This document shows positions 17,037 through 26,532 of a stretch of 64,000 nt of DNA, piece after piece. The stretch spans positions 6,615,404-6,679,403 of the forward strand of contig NZ_CP042914.1 of NCBI RefSeq assembly GCF_008065135.1, given 5' to 3'. The number at the start of each line of letters is the position of its first letter. Position 1 is the first letter of the stretch. This DNA is from Roseimaritima ulvae (GTDB lineage: Bacteria; Planctomycetota; Planctomycetia; Pirellulales; Pirellulaceae). The position numbers and the translations under genes are program-made. A model generated the notes under the pieces. It ran no database searches. It saw only the letters and a list, made by a program, of their open reading frames with translations, and had not been told where the DNA came from.

Positions 17037-17255
17037 GCAGGGCGTTCCTCGAAGGTGGCGGGAAAATGATCGCCCCTATCATAAACAACCGCCGACCGCC
17101 GGGGTCAGAACCGCCCTAACGGAGCGCAAAGGGCTATTGCGCACCCATCAGAGGCGACCAGACCGTCACAAACCCCTTGCAGCCCTCTGGCAGCCCCGGC
17201 TAAATATTCTACACTTACTGCCCATCCGCCATCGATTCGACAAAGGAATGCAACC

Positions 17256-19775
17256 GTGATTTTGACTGTTTGGCTTGTGGCTTTTGCAGCGTCCCTCGTA
17301 GCACTTGTGTGGGCGTTGCGTTTTTATAAGCAGATGATGCTGGCCGACGAGGGCACGGATTTAATGAAGCAAATCGCGACGTATGTTCGCGAGGGTGCCG
17401 ACGCTTATCTGTGGCAGCAATACCGTCTGGTGACGATCGCCTTTGTGTTTGTGGCCATCCTGCTGAGCGTGGCCTCATATCAGCTGGAACTGCTGAACGG
17501 ATTTGTTCCGATCGCGTTTCTGACCGGCGGTTTATTTTCAGGGCTGTGTGGTTGGTTTGGGATGAAGACAGCCACCCAGGCCAGCAGCCGCACGGCCGCC
17601 GCCGCTCGTTCGTCTTTGAATGATGGCCTGCAGGTCGCGTTTCGCAGCGGCGCCGTGATGGGGCTGACCGTGGTCGGCATGGGGTTGCTGTATATCTGTC
17701 TGTGGTTTGCCATTTTGTACTGGCTGTGGCCGATGTTTGCCGGTGCCGAAAACGCGTATTCCTTGGAACAGATTTCGGTAGCCATGTTGTCGTTTGGAAT
17801 GGGAGCCAGCGCGCAGGCTCTGTTCGCTCGTGTGGGCGGTGGGATTTTCACCAAAGCCGCCGATGTGGGTGCGGACCTGGTGGGCAAAGTTGAAGAGAGC
17901 ATGGAAGAGGACTCGCCAAACAATCCGGCTACTATCGCCGACAACGTGGGCGACAACGTGGGCGACGTAGCCGGCATGGGCGCGGACTTGTACGAATCGT
18001 ATTGCGGGTCGATTCTGGCGGCTTCGGCGTTGGGCGCAGCCGCGTTTGCGTCGCCCGCCATGCTTCCCGAAGGCGCCGAGTCGGTTGATGCTCAGATGGC
18101 TGCCATGTTGTTGCCGATCGCCATTGCAGCGGCCGGCATCCTGGCCTCGATCACCGGCATCTACGCGGTCCGCACCGGTGAAGAGGCCTCGCAGAAGCAG
18201 TTGCTAAAAGCCCTCTCGCGGGGCATCAACCTGGCCGCCGTGCTGATGATCCTGATGGCCGTGGGCTTGGCGTTTGTGCTGATGCCGGCGGTTCCGGGCA
18301 CGCTGCTGTTTGGCACGATCCCGGGTATCGCGCTCAGTGTGATCGTAGGCCTGATGGCGGGTTGGTTGATCGGCAAATGGACCGAATACGTGACGAGCGA
18401 TGAATTTAAACCGACGCAACGGTTGGCCAAACAAGCCGAAACCGGGCCGGCGACGATCATCATAGGCGGTATCGCCGACGGCATGATGAGCACCTGGGTG
18501 CCGGTGATTGTGGTCTGCGCAGCAACCCTGGCCGCCTTTGGCGCGGCCGCCGGCGGCAACTTTACCGACATCAGTTACTTTTCGCTGGGGCTGTATGGCG
18601 TGGGCATTGCCGCGGTGGGAATGCTTAGCACGCTGGGCATCACGCTGGCCACCGACGCCTACGGTCCGATCGCCGACAACGCGGGCGGTAATGCGGAGAT
18701 GGCCAAGTTGGAGAAGACGGTTCGCCAACGCACCGATGCCTTGGATTCGCTGGGCAACACTACCGCGGCGACCGGCAAGGGCTTTGCCATCGGCTCGGCC
18801 GCCTTGACCGCTTTGGCGCTGCTGGCCGCCTATGTCGAAGGCGTTCGCGATGGATTTGAGCGTTGGGGACACTCCGCGGCGACGCAACTGGTCGATGACG
18901 GCTACTACAAACTCTCACCGGGCTTCATGCTGCACCGCGAAGGCGAGCAGACAACCGGCTATCTCGTACAGCCCCGCGCGGCCCGCGATCCCCGCGTCGC
19001 GGCGGCTTGGCACGAAGTCTCCTTCGCCGCGGGTCCGGCAAAATTGTCCGACGAGACATTTCTACGTGCTGCCGAGCCGGACGCGGACGGCGCGGCGACC
19101 GCCACCAACACGGGACTCACATTTACCGCCAGTGGCGCGGCGTTGGTTCCCTTGCGCACCGCTTCGCTGCAAGACTTTACCGAATACTACGACACCTCGT
19201 TGATGAACCCGCGGGTCCTGGTCGGACTGTTCCTGGGTGCCATGGCGACATTTGTGTTCTGTGCACTGACCATGAAAGCGGTGGGCAACGCGGCCGAGAA
19301 AATGGTGGTCGAAGTCCGTCGACAATTGGCGGAAAACCCGCTGATCAAAACCGGCGAAGCCAAACCGGACTACAAACGCCCGGTGCAGATCAGCACCACG
19401 GCGGCTCAGCGGCAAATGCTGGTCCCCAGCGTACTGGGGTTGGTGCTGCCGATTGTGGTCGGCCTGTTGCTGGGCGTCGGCGGCGTGTTGGGATTACTGG
19501 TCGGCTGTTTGACCAGTGGGTTTTGCGTGGCCATCTTCATGGCCAACTCCGGCGGGTCCTGGGACAACGCCAAGAAGTACTATGAAAGCGGGCATCTGGA
19601 TGGCAAGGGCAGCGATGGGCACAAGGCCGCCGTGGTGGGCGACACCGTGGGCGACCCCTTCAAAGACACCAGCGGCCCGAGCTTAAATATCTTGATTAAA
19701 CTGATGAGCATGGTCAGCGTTGTGGTGGCGGGTTTGATCGTACGATACAGTCTGATTTCGATGGGCTGGTTCTAG
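17256..19775 (+). CDS. hppA: Membrane-bound ion-translocating pyrophosphatase
   Basis: An 839-residue polytopic enzyme that hydrolyses pyrophosphate and pumps H+ or Na+. The substrate-binding motif [11 protein letters not shown] lies at about residues 203-213, followed by [38 protein letters not shown] precedes [17 protein letters not shown] (from residue 499). The alanine in the GNTTAA position is the mark of the K+-dependent subfamily. The C-terminal [20 protein letters not shown] is intact. An extra segment of about 115 residues (about 530-645, polar with an Ala/Thr-rich stretch) is inserted between two membrane helices and is not part of the usual 700-residue family. The start is a GTG at 17256. 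H+ versus Na+ specificity is not decided. Confidence 0.94.
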   Translation: MILTVWLVAFAASLVALVWALRFYKQMMLADEGTDLMKQIATYVREGADAYLWQQYRLVTIAFVFVAILLSVASYQLELLNGFVPIAFLTGGLFSGLCGWFGMKTATQASSRTAAAARSSLNDGLQVAFRSGAVMGLTVVGMGLLYICLWFAILYWLWPMFAGAENAYSLEQISVAMLSFGMGASAQALFARVGGGIFTKAADVGADLVGKVEESMEEDSPNNPATIADNVGDNVGDVAGMGADLYESYCGSILAASALGAAAFASPAMLPEGAESVDAQMAAMLLPIAIAAAGILASITGIYAVRTGEEASQKQLLKALSRGINLAAVLMILMAVGLAFVLMPAVPGTLLFGTIPGIALSVIVGLMAGWLIGKWTEYVTSDEFKPTQRLAKQAETGPATIIIGGIADGMMSTWVPVIVVCAATLAAFGAAAGGNFTDISYFSLGLYGVGIAAVGMLSTLGITLATDAYGPIADNAGGNAEMAKLEKTVRQRTDALDSLGNTTAATGKGFAIGSAALTALALLAAYVEGVRDGFERWGHSAATQLVDDGYYKLSPGFMLHREGEQTTGYLVQPRAARDPRVAAAWHEVSFAAGPAKLSDETFLRAAEPDADGAATATNTGLTFTASGAALVPLRTASLQDFTEYYDTSLMNPRVLVGLFLGAMATFVFCALTMKAVGNAAEKMVVEVRRQLAENPLIKTGEAKPDYKRPVQISTTAAQRQMLVPSVLGLVLPIVVGLLLGVGGVLGLLVGCLTSGFCVAIFMANSGGSWDNAKKYYESGHLDGKGSDGHKAAVVGDTVGDPFKDTSGPSLNILIKLMSMVSVVVAGLIVRYSLISMGWF

Positions 19776-19826
19776 AGCAAGCCCCGTCTGACCTTCATCA
19801 AACGACAACATTTTCCGGAAACCACC

Positions 19827-20645
19827 GTGTCTAGCATGCCTCCCGAAAATCCCTACGCGGCTCCCCAATCGCTCGACGCCGATCCGAACAGCCCGCCGAG
19901 TATCGTTACCAGCGCCGCGCGCAGCCTGCACGAATTCCGCTCCCCTGACAAGCTTTACACCGCCGCCAAGGTGTTGCTGATCATCTACTGCATCATTCTC
20001 GCACTGTCGGTGGTATCGTCCTTCATGCAGCTGAGTCTGCTGCAGGAAGCCGCCGACGAGCCAGGCCCTAACTTCGACAGCCGCGCCACGGCAAACGACA
20101 TTCGCGAACAGTTTGTCGGCGTCACCCAAATCCTCTGGTTCCTTGTCACCGGAATCGTTTGTTTGACGTTGCTGCGTCGACTGCGGTGGAACGTCGATAC
20201 GCTGGGGGCGAAGGGGCTGGACAGCTCACCCGGCTGGAGTATCGGTTGGTTCTTTGTGCCGATCGCCAATCTCTGGAAGCCGTATCAGGCGACTGCTCAG
20301 ACATGGCAGGCCTCGGTGAATCCCAGCGACTGGCGGCGAGCGGCGACACCCTGGCTCTTCCCCGTCTGGTGGGTTCTGTGGATCATCGATGGATTCGTCG
20401 ACCGCTTCTCCAACCGAATTCCGCTGGACACCCTACCGCAATTGATAATCGCTACCTGGATGGACGTCGCATCGCTGGCCCTGACCCTGGTACTCACCGG
20501 CTGCTTCATAAAACTGTTAAGCGAAACGACATCGGCGCAAATCGAGACCCACCAAAGGCTCTCCAGCGAAGCCGAGCAGCTGGTCGCTGAAAATCCCTGG
20601 ACGGGCACGGCCGGTACGCCGCCGGCGCTGGAGTCCAGGCTTTAG
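19827..20645 (+). CDS. DUF4328 membrane protein
   Basis: A 272-residue protein with an N-terminal NPYAAPQ motif, several transmembrane helices (about residues 47-70, 98-115, 130-150 and two more by residue 235) and the DUF4328 signature SPGWSIGWFFVPIANLWKPY. The function of this family is unknown. A GTG at 19827 with CCGGAAA 6 bp upstream is favoured; an ATG nine bases later is the alternative. The last codons, including the stop, are formed by a copy of the CTGGAGTCCAGGC dispersed repeat, so the C-terminus (PALESRL) has been supplied by a repeat. Confidence 0.8.
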   Translation: MSSMPPENPYAAPQSLDADPNSPPSIVTSAARSLHEFRSPDKLYTAAKVLLIIYCIILALSVVSSFMQLSLLQEAADEPGPNFDSRATANDIREQFVGVTQILWFLVTGIVCLTLLRRLRWNVDTLGAKGLDSSPGWSIGWFFVPIANLWKPYQATAQTWQASVNPSDWRRAATPWLFPVWWVLWIIDGFVDRFSNRIPLDTLPQLIIATWMDVASLALTLVLTGCFIKLLSETTSAQIETHQRLSSEAEQLVAENPWTGTAGTPPALESRL

Positions 20646-20648
20646 CCG
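20625..20648. repeat. CTGGAGTCCAGGC dispersed palindrome, forming a gene's 3' end
   Basis: GCGCTGGAGTCCAGGCTTTA followed by GCCG. It is related to the tandem copies at 2506-2554. The TAG in it is the stop codon of the DUF4328 gene. Confidence 0.75.
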
Positions 20649-20758
20649 TCCCGGGCGCCTCACTTGATGCGCCCAAACTCTGGCGAGTTCGGCGACGATC
20701 CACGACGGCGTCCCACGCTCTGGGGGACGTGAAATGAATTACTGGAGAAAGTCTGGCT

Positions 20759-20868
20759 CCCCTCTCCCTCAAAACAAGCATGCTTAAACTCAGGTTAGAT
20801 ATCGAATCGACGGTTCGTTATCTAGCTCAATCGACGTTGCTTCAAGAGCTTGTTTTGAGGGAGAGGGG
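20759..20868. repeat. Intergenic hairpin 1 with perfect 21-bp arms
   Basis: Arms 20759-20779 (CCCCTCTCCCTCAAAACAAG plus C) and 20848-20868 are perfect inverse repeats with a 68-nt loop. The gap 20649-21156 contains no supported gene. It holds this hairpin and a second of the same design. Confidence 0.8.
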
Positions 20869-20989
20869 CCGGGGGTGAGGGAGCGACGGAGAGGGCCTAC
20901 GAGGGGCAGTGTGGGAGCTGAAAAGGACGTCCGCCTAAGCGGGTAGTGCAACGCAAAAATCGTCTCGTAGAATCCCCCCTCACCCCCAG

Positions 20990-21096
20990 CCCCTCTCCCC
21001 CAAGCAAGCTCCGGCTAAACGAACGGAAAGGCTGGGAAAACCCGATGGCAATCCAATCTCCCCACCGCTACCACAAGCTTGCTTGGGGGAGAGGGG
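20990..21096. repeat. Intergenic hairpin 2 with perfect 21-bp arms
   Basis: Arms 20990-21010 (CCCCTCTCCCCCAAGCAAGC plus T) and 21076-21096 are perfect inverse repeats with a 65-nt loop. It shares the CCCCTCTCCC arm start and loop size with hairpin 1, so the two probably belong to one element family. Confidence 0.8.
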
Positions 21097-21156
21097 AGCC
21101 AGATTTTCTGCGGCGCTGCAGCTTTGCTCGCATGGGATTCCGTCAGTAAAACATTT

Positions 21157-21180
21157 CACGCTCTGGCGAGCGTAGCTACG
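21157..21180. repeat. CTGGCGA...GCTAC dispersed repeat
   Basis: CACGCTCTGGCGAGCGTAGC followed by TACG. It overlaps the stop codon region of the following minus-strand gene. Related copies lie at 22814-22839, 27758-27781, 27786-27810, 38324-38349 and 57419-57484. Confidence 0.75.
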
Positions 21181-23428
21181 AGCGAGCGGCGTTACGGGCG
21201 GCGCTACAGTGGACTTCGTACAGCTCAACATTGCCTCCGGTTAGGCCCGCGCGCTGCAGCCGCAGCACTCCGGCTTGCTGCAGTCGGGCGAACAGTTCGG
21301 GCGTAATCCGCTCATCAAATCCGTACGTCGAACGCAGCCGTTCGATTTCGCCCCAGTGCACCAATACGTGCGTCCAGCCGGCTTCCTTAAACGCGGCGGG
21401 CCACTGCGGCTCCGGCACACTGTCGGTAATGGCCGTCAGCGGTGACTGATCGAACGTGGTGGCATAATCGACGTGCGGAATAAAATCGAAGACCGCCGCA
21501 TCGCCGACCGCTAACAATCGATCGTCCGCGGCCAGATACTCGTTCACATACCGCACGTGCTCAGCCAGCCGCGAGATCCCGGAATCGCCGCTGTGATCGG
21601 TCCGCAGAGCCGACAAATCGACGGCGATTCGCACGTCGCCCATTAACGGACTGCTGATCATCAAGCCGTTAATCAACACTCCGAAAAACGCCACGGCCAC
21701 TGCCGTACGTATTCCCAATCGCTCGCGCAGCGTCCCCCAACCGATACCGGCTAGGATAAACAGCAGCGGCAAACTGGGCACCAGGAACCGCGCGATGCGG
21801 TGCGTCAGCATCCACCACAACAACACCGACAGTACCACCCCCAGCACCGCGTAGCGTGTTTCCCGTCGGTCCCAGGCACCGACCACGGCCAACAAGGCAA
21901 GCGGCACCAACATCAGACTTTGCGATTTCCATTTCCACGATACACGCTCAGCTGCAACGGCAAGTTCGCGCAGCGAATAATCACCGGTTTCGTGTCCACG
22001 ATTCCACTGCGCGATCTTGGCTTCGTCCATCGTTCGGCCGCCAAACACGTTGGCCGCCAAGGGATAAACCGGGTTGCCCGTCCACACCCAGTTTTTTACC
22101 AACCAGGGTCCGCCCGCTACAGCCACCGCAATCGCGAACCAAGCCAAGCCTCGCAGTCGTTGGGCGACCGGCAGTGTGGGATTGCCAAACCAACAAGCGA
22201 TCCCCAATGGCAACACGACAAACACCAACGCGGGATACTTGCAGGCCAGCGCGGAGCCCGCGAAAAATCCCACCCACCCATAGGGCACCGCGCCGCCGCA
22301 GGTCTGACCGTGCAGCGCGGCCACCAGCAACAGCAAACCGGCGGCAAAGAAGCACGCCACGGCGGCTTCGATCAACCCCAACGTGGCGCCTTCGATCATC
22401 GCCGGCATAGCCAGCGCCAACGCCACCGTCCAGATGCCGGACGTTCGCCCGGCGACGCGACGCACCGCTAATCCCGCCAGCAGAGCGGTCAACAGGGCGA
22501 ACCCACCGATCAGAACCTTTCCCGATAGAGCTCCCCACCACCAAGCGGATTCCGCGTTGCCGATTCGCCACCAATCCATCGTCGCCAGCACTTGCATTTC
22601 GGCGCCCATTGGCATGGCCGTGTAGATATTGTGCGGCAGGAACGTAATTCGCCCGGCCTCGGACCATTCCTTGGGCGCTTGCAGATGGTATTCGCGAACG
22701 TCGTATTCGGCCGGCGGCAGCATCGACCGAGCCACCGACAGCATCGCCAGAGCCACCACCACCACGCACCCCAGCCGATACGGCCAAGCCGGGCTAGTGT
22801 GGTTGCGGGGCATGTCCAAAGTCTGGCGACTTCGGCTACCGTGGATGCGGCGGAGAAACCGAGCGGCCCCGTATGCCACGCCGATGGTCAATCCCGCCAC
22901 CAGCGGCCCGCTCCACCAGCGCCCCACGCCGCCGGCTAACCCCACGGCCAACACCATCAAGGAATGCAAACTGAGTCCGGTGACGATCGCCAGCGTGATG
23001 GTTTCGAGGCGACTGGGGGAGACCAGCGGCGGCGCGGCGCGGAGCACGAGGCGTCCGGCGAACCAAGCCACGACGACCACAATCGCCGCGGGCAGCAGCA
23101 CCGCCAAACGCTCCAGCAGACCCGTCAGCGTCACGCGGCCCGCGATCCAACCTTCCAGATTAGAATCGGGTGCCAACAGCAGGAACCACCGCGGGCCGTT
23201 GCCTTCCGCGTTGGCCGCCAACATGTCGGCGGGCCACTGCGGGGCCAACAGATACAACCCACACCACAGGGCTCCAACGGCCAGCGCCCCCCAGTACGCC
23301 CTGGTCCGCCACGAGGGCCACACGGGAGGTGCGGGAGTTGTCCGGTGCGTGGACGAAGCCAGGTTGGAACTGGAACGATCATCCGCATTGTTGGGCTTAA
23401 TCGGCTTTTTGGCTTTTTTGCTGGACAT
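21176..23428 (-). CDS. Large polytopic membrane protein, GT-C glycosyltransferase-like
   Basis: A 750-residue protein with a charged N-terminus (KKAKKPIKP) and about 12 or more hydrophobic helices, then a soluble C-terminal region of about 150 residues. It carries the segment YDVREYHLQAPKEWSEAGRI followed by FLPHNIYTAMPMGAEM. The acidic residues in the first periplasmic-type loop fit the GT-C fold of lipid-linked-sugar glycosyltransferases (PMT/ArnT-like), as does GNPVYPLAANVFGG later. Substrate unknown. A CTGGCGA-family dispersed repeat lies within the coding region at 22814-22839, encoding a loop RSRQTLDM between two helices. The stop lies inside another copy of the same repeat family. Confidence 0.7.
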   Translation of the reverse strand: MSSKKAKKPIKPNNADDRSSSNLASSTHRTTPAPPVWPSWRTRAYWGALAVGALWCGLYLLAPQWPADMLAANAEGNGPRWFLLLAPDSNLEGWIAGRVTLTGLLERLAVLLPAAIVVVVAWFAGRLVLRAAPPLVSPSRLETITLAIVTGLSLHSLMVLAVGLAGGVGRWWSGPLVAGLTIGVAYGAARFLRRIHGSRSRQTLDMPRNHTSPAWPYRLGCVVVVALAMLSVARSMLPPAEYDVREYHLQAPKEWSEAGRITFLPHNIYTAMPMGAEMQVLATMDWWRIGNAESAWWWGALSGKVLIGGFALLTALLAGLAVRRVAGRTSGIWTVALALAMPAMIEGATLGLIEAAVACFFAAGLLLLVAALHGQTCGGAVPYGWVGFFAGSALACKYPALVFVVLPLGIACWFGNPTLPVAQRLRGLAWFAIAVAVAGGPWLVKNWVWTGNPVYPLAANVFGGRTMDEAKIAQWNRGHETGDYSLRELAVAAERVSWKWKSQSLMLVPLALLAVVGAWDRRETRYAVLGVVLSVLLWWMLTHRIARFLVPSLPLLFILAGIGWGTLRERLGIRTAVAVAFFGVLINGLMISSPLMGDVRIAVDLSALRTDHSGDSGISRLAEHVRYVNEYLAADDRLLAVGDAAVFDFIPHVDYATTFDQSPLTAITDSVPEPQWPAAFKEAGWTHVLVHWGEIERLRSTYGFDERITPELFARLQQAGVLRLQRAGLTGGNVELYEVHCSAARNAARS
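22814..22839. repeat. CTGGCGA-family repeat inside a coding sequence
   Basis: GTCCAAAGTCTGGCGACTTC followed by GGCTAC. It matches 38324-38349 almost base for base and is carried in frame within the GT-C-like gene. Confidence 0.75.
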
Positions 23429-23565
23429 TCAACGGCAGGTCGAGAGAACAGACAGGAATCGGCAGACTACATTGTAGAGTCCCCCTGGGTCGACGCCCGA
23501 TCCCCCGGTCGCCGCTCCAACATTGACATCACAAACTTTGTACCCGCCCCCCCGCATCCGCAACC

Positions 23566-24549
23566 ATGACTTCGAACTCTCGCATTTCCGGCATCCTGAC
23601 TCCCAACCTCACCCCGGTCGACGCCCGCGGGCACGTCGACGAGGACTGTTTGCGAGGTTACGTCGACTGGTTGATTGAACGCGGCGTCGATGGCCTGTAT
23701 CCCAACGGTAGCACAGGCGAATTCATTCGTTTCACGCCCGAAGAGCGACGACGGATTGTTCGGGTGGTCGTCGACCAAACGCGTGGCCGGGTGCCGATCC
23801 TGGCCGGTGCGGCCGAAGCCAACGCTCGCGAAACGATCGACGCCTGCCAGGCGTACGGCGAAATGGGCGTGCGGGCGGTGGCCATCGTGGCGCCTTATTA
23901 CTACCGACTGAGCCCAGAAGGGGTGTATGCGTATTTTCGCGAGATCGCCGACGCGGTTTCGGTCGACGTCACGCTATACAACATCCCGCTATTCGCTTCG
24001 CCGATCGACGTGGAAACCGTTCGCCGTTTAGCGTTTGACTGCCCGCGTGTGGTCGGCATCAAAGATAGCTCGGGCGACCTGCCCAATATGATGCGGATGA
24101 TTCAATCGATTCGGCCACAGCGTGACGATTTCACGTTCTTGACGGGCTGGGACGCAGCCTTGGTGCCGATGTTGATCGCCGGTTGCGATGGGGGCACGAA
24201 CGCCACCAGCGGTGTGGTTCCGGAATTAACCCATGCCATCTACCAAGCCGTTCAGGATGGTCACATCGAAGCGGCCATGCAGATGCAGTATCAATTGCTG
24301 CCGTTGTTTGACGCGATGATTTCATCCGGCGAATTCCCTGAAGGTTTCCGTCAAGGCGCTCGCGCCCGGGGCTGGGAAATGGGTTCGGGCCGCCAACCTA
24401 AAACCGCGCAGCAACAGGCCGCTATCGATCAGGCCAAGAGCGAAATCGAACGCCTCGTCCAGCAACTCTCCGGCGCAACGACTAGTCCCGCCGCCGACGA
24501 TATCCAAACCATCAACGCGATTGTGCGGCGCGTGCTGGAGCAACTGTAG
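23566..24549 (+). CDS. DapA/NanA-family class I aldolase or dehydratase
   Basis: A 327-residue TIM-barrel enzyme of the dihydrodipicolinate synthase family. GSTGE is at residues 48-52, the catalytic Tyr138 in LYNIP and the Schiff-base Lys166 in GIKDSSG. Compared with true DapA it is longer: about 40 extra residues at the C-terminus (after residue 285) form a charged helix. The family also includes N-acetylneuraminate lyases and sugar-acid dehydratases or aldolases, and substrate cannot be settled from motifs. dapB lies 16 kb away, so there is no operon evidence for lysine synthesis. The ATG at 23566 has no strong Shine-Dalgarno. Confidence 0.85.
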   Translation: MTSNSRISGILTPNLTPVDARGHVDEDCLRGYVDWLIERGVDGLYPNGSTGEFIRFTPEERRRIVRVVVDQTRGRVPILAGAAEANARETIDACQAYGEMGVRAVAIVAPYYYRLSPEGVYAYFREIADAVSVDVTLYNIPLFASPIDVETVRRLAFDCPRVVGIKDSSGDLPNMMRMIQSIRPQRDDFTFLTGWDAALVPMLIAGCDGGTNATSGVVPELTHAIYQAVQDGHIEAAMQMQYQLLPLFDAMISSGEFPEGFRQGARARGWEMGSGRQPKTAQQQAAIDQAKSEIERLVQQLSGATTSPAADDIQTINAIVRRVLEQL

Positions 24550-24912
24550 CGGTTCGCCGCCCCCTCTTTTGTATGATTGCGAACTCGCCCCCATCCATCG
24601 TGGGGGTTCTCTAAAAGCCGCTTCGCGATAACATTAATTACCGCCCCACAAACGCAAGCTTACCGGCAGGTCGACGGCCTCAATGGTCATTCCATGTTCG
24701 AGGCGTCGAATTTGTATTCTCGCGCAGAGTTTCAACTCAGCGTCATTTCCCCTGCGGTTTTGCTTTTATCCGTGCCAGAAGACTTTGACATTAGATATTT
24801 GATATCGCTTGATTCATTTATCTTTTAATGCCCAGCTGATCGGCGGCACGGTATCTATGTGATTTGTTCTTCGTATTTATGTATTAACGTTCTCTTTTCC
24901 CAGGATCTATCT
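24550..24912. other. Intergenic region, AT-rich toward its end
   Basis: No gene supported. From about 24715 the sequence turns clearly AT-rich up to the following DUF1559 gene and may contain its promoter, but no motif stands out. Confidence 0.5.
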
Positions 24913-25917
24913 GTGTTGCGTATTGAACACACTCACCCCGCCGCACGTCGCGGCGCGTTTACGTTGGTTGAATTGTTGGTAGTCATCGCCATTATTGGCG
25001 TCTTGGTCGGGTTATTGTTGCCGGCGGTGCAAGCCGCTCGCGAAGCCGCCCGCCGGATGTCCTGCTCGAACAATCTGAAACAAGTCGGCTTGGCGCTGCA
25101 GAACTATCACGACACCTACCGCGCTTTCCCCGCCATCAGCTACGAACACGAAGTCAATGGTGGTAACGAAAGCATCCATTCCAGTTACAGCTGGGGGACG
25201 TTCATCCTGCCCTTCATGGAAGGCGACAATCTGTACGATGCGTTGGATCCCCGCGGCGGTCAACGGATGCATCAAGCCGTGGCAGTGCCGGTCAAACGGC
25301 AAGCCTTGGAAACACCGGTGGCGGGATTCCGCTGCCCCTCGGACACCGGCCCCGAGATGAACACAAAATATTTGATCAACGAAGCCAGCCCGGACGTTCC
25401 CACCGCTTTGTCCAATTACCTGGGCGTCAACTCCGCGGGCGATATCGATCGCGCCCACACCCACAACGGCATTTTCGTGCCCGGCACCAACGTGCAGGGC
25501 AACAGCCGAATGAAAGTGGCCATGCGTGACATCCTGGATGGCACTAGCAACACGGCGATCGTAGGCGAACGAGCGTGGCTCTTGAACGGCGTTAATTTAA
25601 ATGCCGGCAACGTGTTCGGCCACAACGGGAATTCGGATATCGAGAACGGCCACGACTACAACAACGGCTTTATCTCCGTCGTCGGCGGTGGCAAGCCGCA
25701 CATCAACACCACCGACACCTGTGGTGGAGGCTGCAACGATGTTGACGGCCGCCAAGGGTTTTCCAGCAACCATCCGGGCGGCGCGATGTTCGTATTCGCG
25801 GACGGCTCGGTGCATTTCATCAGCGAAAACGTCGACGACAACTTCGGCGGTGCTTCTGACACTGTCTACGAACGGTTGTTGAATCGCATGGATGGAGCTC
25901 CCGTGGGCGAATATTGA
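24913..25917 (+). CDS. DUF1559 pseudopilin-like protein
   Basis: A 334-residue planctomycete-specific surface protein. The N-terminus is a type IV prepilin signal: basic RR before [19 protein letters not shown]. Processing would be expected after Ala15, so that Phe is +1 and Glu is +5. This is followed by the family-typical [20 protein letters not shown] with NLKQ. The C-terminal half carries the DUF1559 H-x9-DG element ([17 protein letters not shown]). A GTG at 24913 preceded by CAGGA is chosen; the ATG upstream at 24859 would put 18 non-conserved residues before the prepilin leader. Probably exported by a type II/IV pilus-like system. Confidence 0.9.
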   Translation: MLRIEHTHPAARRGAFTLVELLVVIAIIGVLVGLLLPAVQAAREAARRMSCSNNLKQVGLALQNYHDTYRAFPAISYEHEVNGGNESIHSSYSWGTFILPFMEGDNLYDALDPRGGQRMHQAVAVPVKRQALETPVAGFRCPSDTGPEMNTKYLINEASPDVPTALSNYLGVNSAGDIDRAHTHNGIFVPGTNVQGNSRMKVAMRDILDGTSNTAIVGERAWLLNGVNLNAGNVFGHNGNSDIENGHDYNNGFISVVGGGKPHINTTDTCGGGCNDVDGRQGFSSNHPGGAMFVFADGSVHFISENVDDNFGGASDTVYERLLNRMDGAPVGEY

Positions 25918-26020
25918 TAATTCCCGCCCTTTATCGTTTTTCGGGGGACCGCAGGACTGCCTGACGGTCCCCCGCGTTATTTATGACGTTTTTTTGAACA
26001 GGTTATTGAGGAGTCTTTTT

Positions 26021-26518
26021 GTGTTCGTTCGCAAGTGTGTTGAAATGAAAGCTGGTGTTACAGCGGAAGCCGGCGCTCATGCCGCCTCTCGTACCTTTCT
26101 GAGTTTGGGTTTGAGTGCGTTGGTTGCCGTCATGGTCTTGGGAACCAGCGGTTGCGGCGGAGGAGATCGACCGCCGATCGGTGAAGTGGAGGGTACGGTG
26201 ACGCTGGATGGACAACCGGTCGCCGACGCCCAGATTTTCTTTGAACCCACTGGAGGCGGCCGCAGCTCGTCGGCGATTACGGACGCCGACGGAACCTACG
26301 AGCTGTCCTATATGGGCGACGTAAAAGGCGCCGTGGTGGGCGAGCACTTGGTTCGCATCAGCACGGCCAAAGGTGCCACTCGAGACGACAACGGCCGCGT
26401 CACCGATCCGGGGCAACCCGAGCAATTTCCCAGCAGCTATAATTCGGAGTCCACGCAAAAGGTAACGGTCGAAGGTGGTGACAACGAAATCAACTTCGAC
26501 GCCACTAGCGACAAGTAA
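26021..26518 (+). CDS. Small lipoprotein with carboxypeptidase-regulatory-like domain
   Basis: A 165-residue protein. A lipobox (GTSGC, Cys45) follows a hydrophobic signal segment, so it should be a lipoprotein. The mature part has the VEGTVTLDGQPVADAQIFFE pattern and DADGTYELSY, typical of transthyretin-like carboxypeptidase regulatory domains found next to DUF1559 genes in planctomycetes. A GTG at 26021 is preferred because TGAGGAG lies about 7 bp upstream; an ATG at 26045 is the alternative. The gene follows the DUF1559 gene by 103 bp and is probably co-transcribed. Confidence 0.8.
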   Translation: MFVRKCVEMKAGVTAEAGAHAASRTFLSLGLSALVAVMVLGTSGCGGGDRPPIGEVEGTVTLDGQPVADAQIFFEPTGGGRSSSAITDADGTYELSYMGDVKGAVVGEHLVRISTAKGATRDDNGRVTDPGQPEQFPSSYNSESTQKVTVEGGDNEINFDATSDK

Positions 26519-26532
26519 TTTTTTCCCACGCC

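Noticed and set aside
24577-24828. Small gene of 83 codons
   Set aside because: No Shine-Dalgarno, irregular composition, and it runs across the AT-rich upstream region of the DUF1559 gene.
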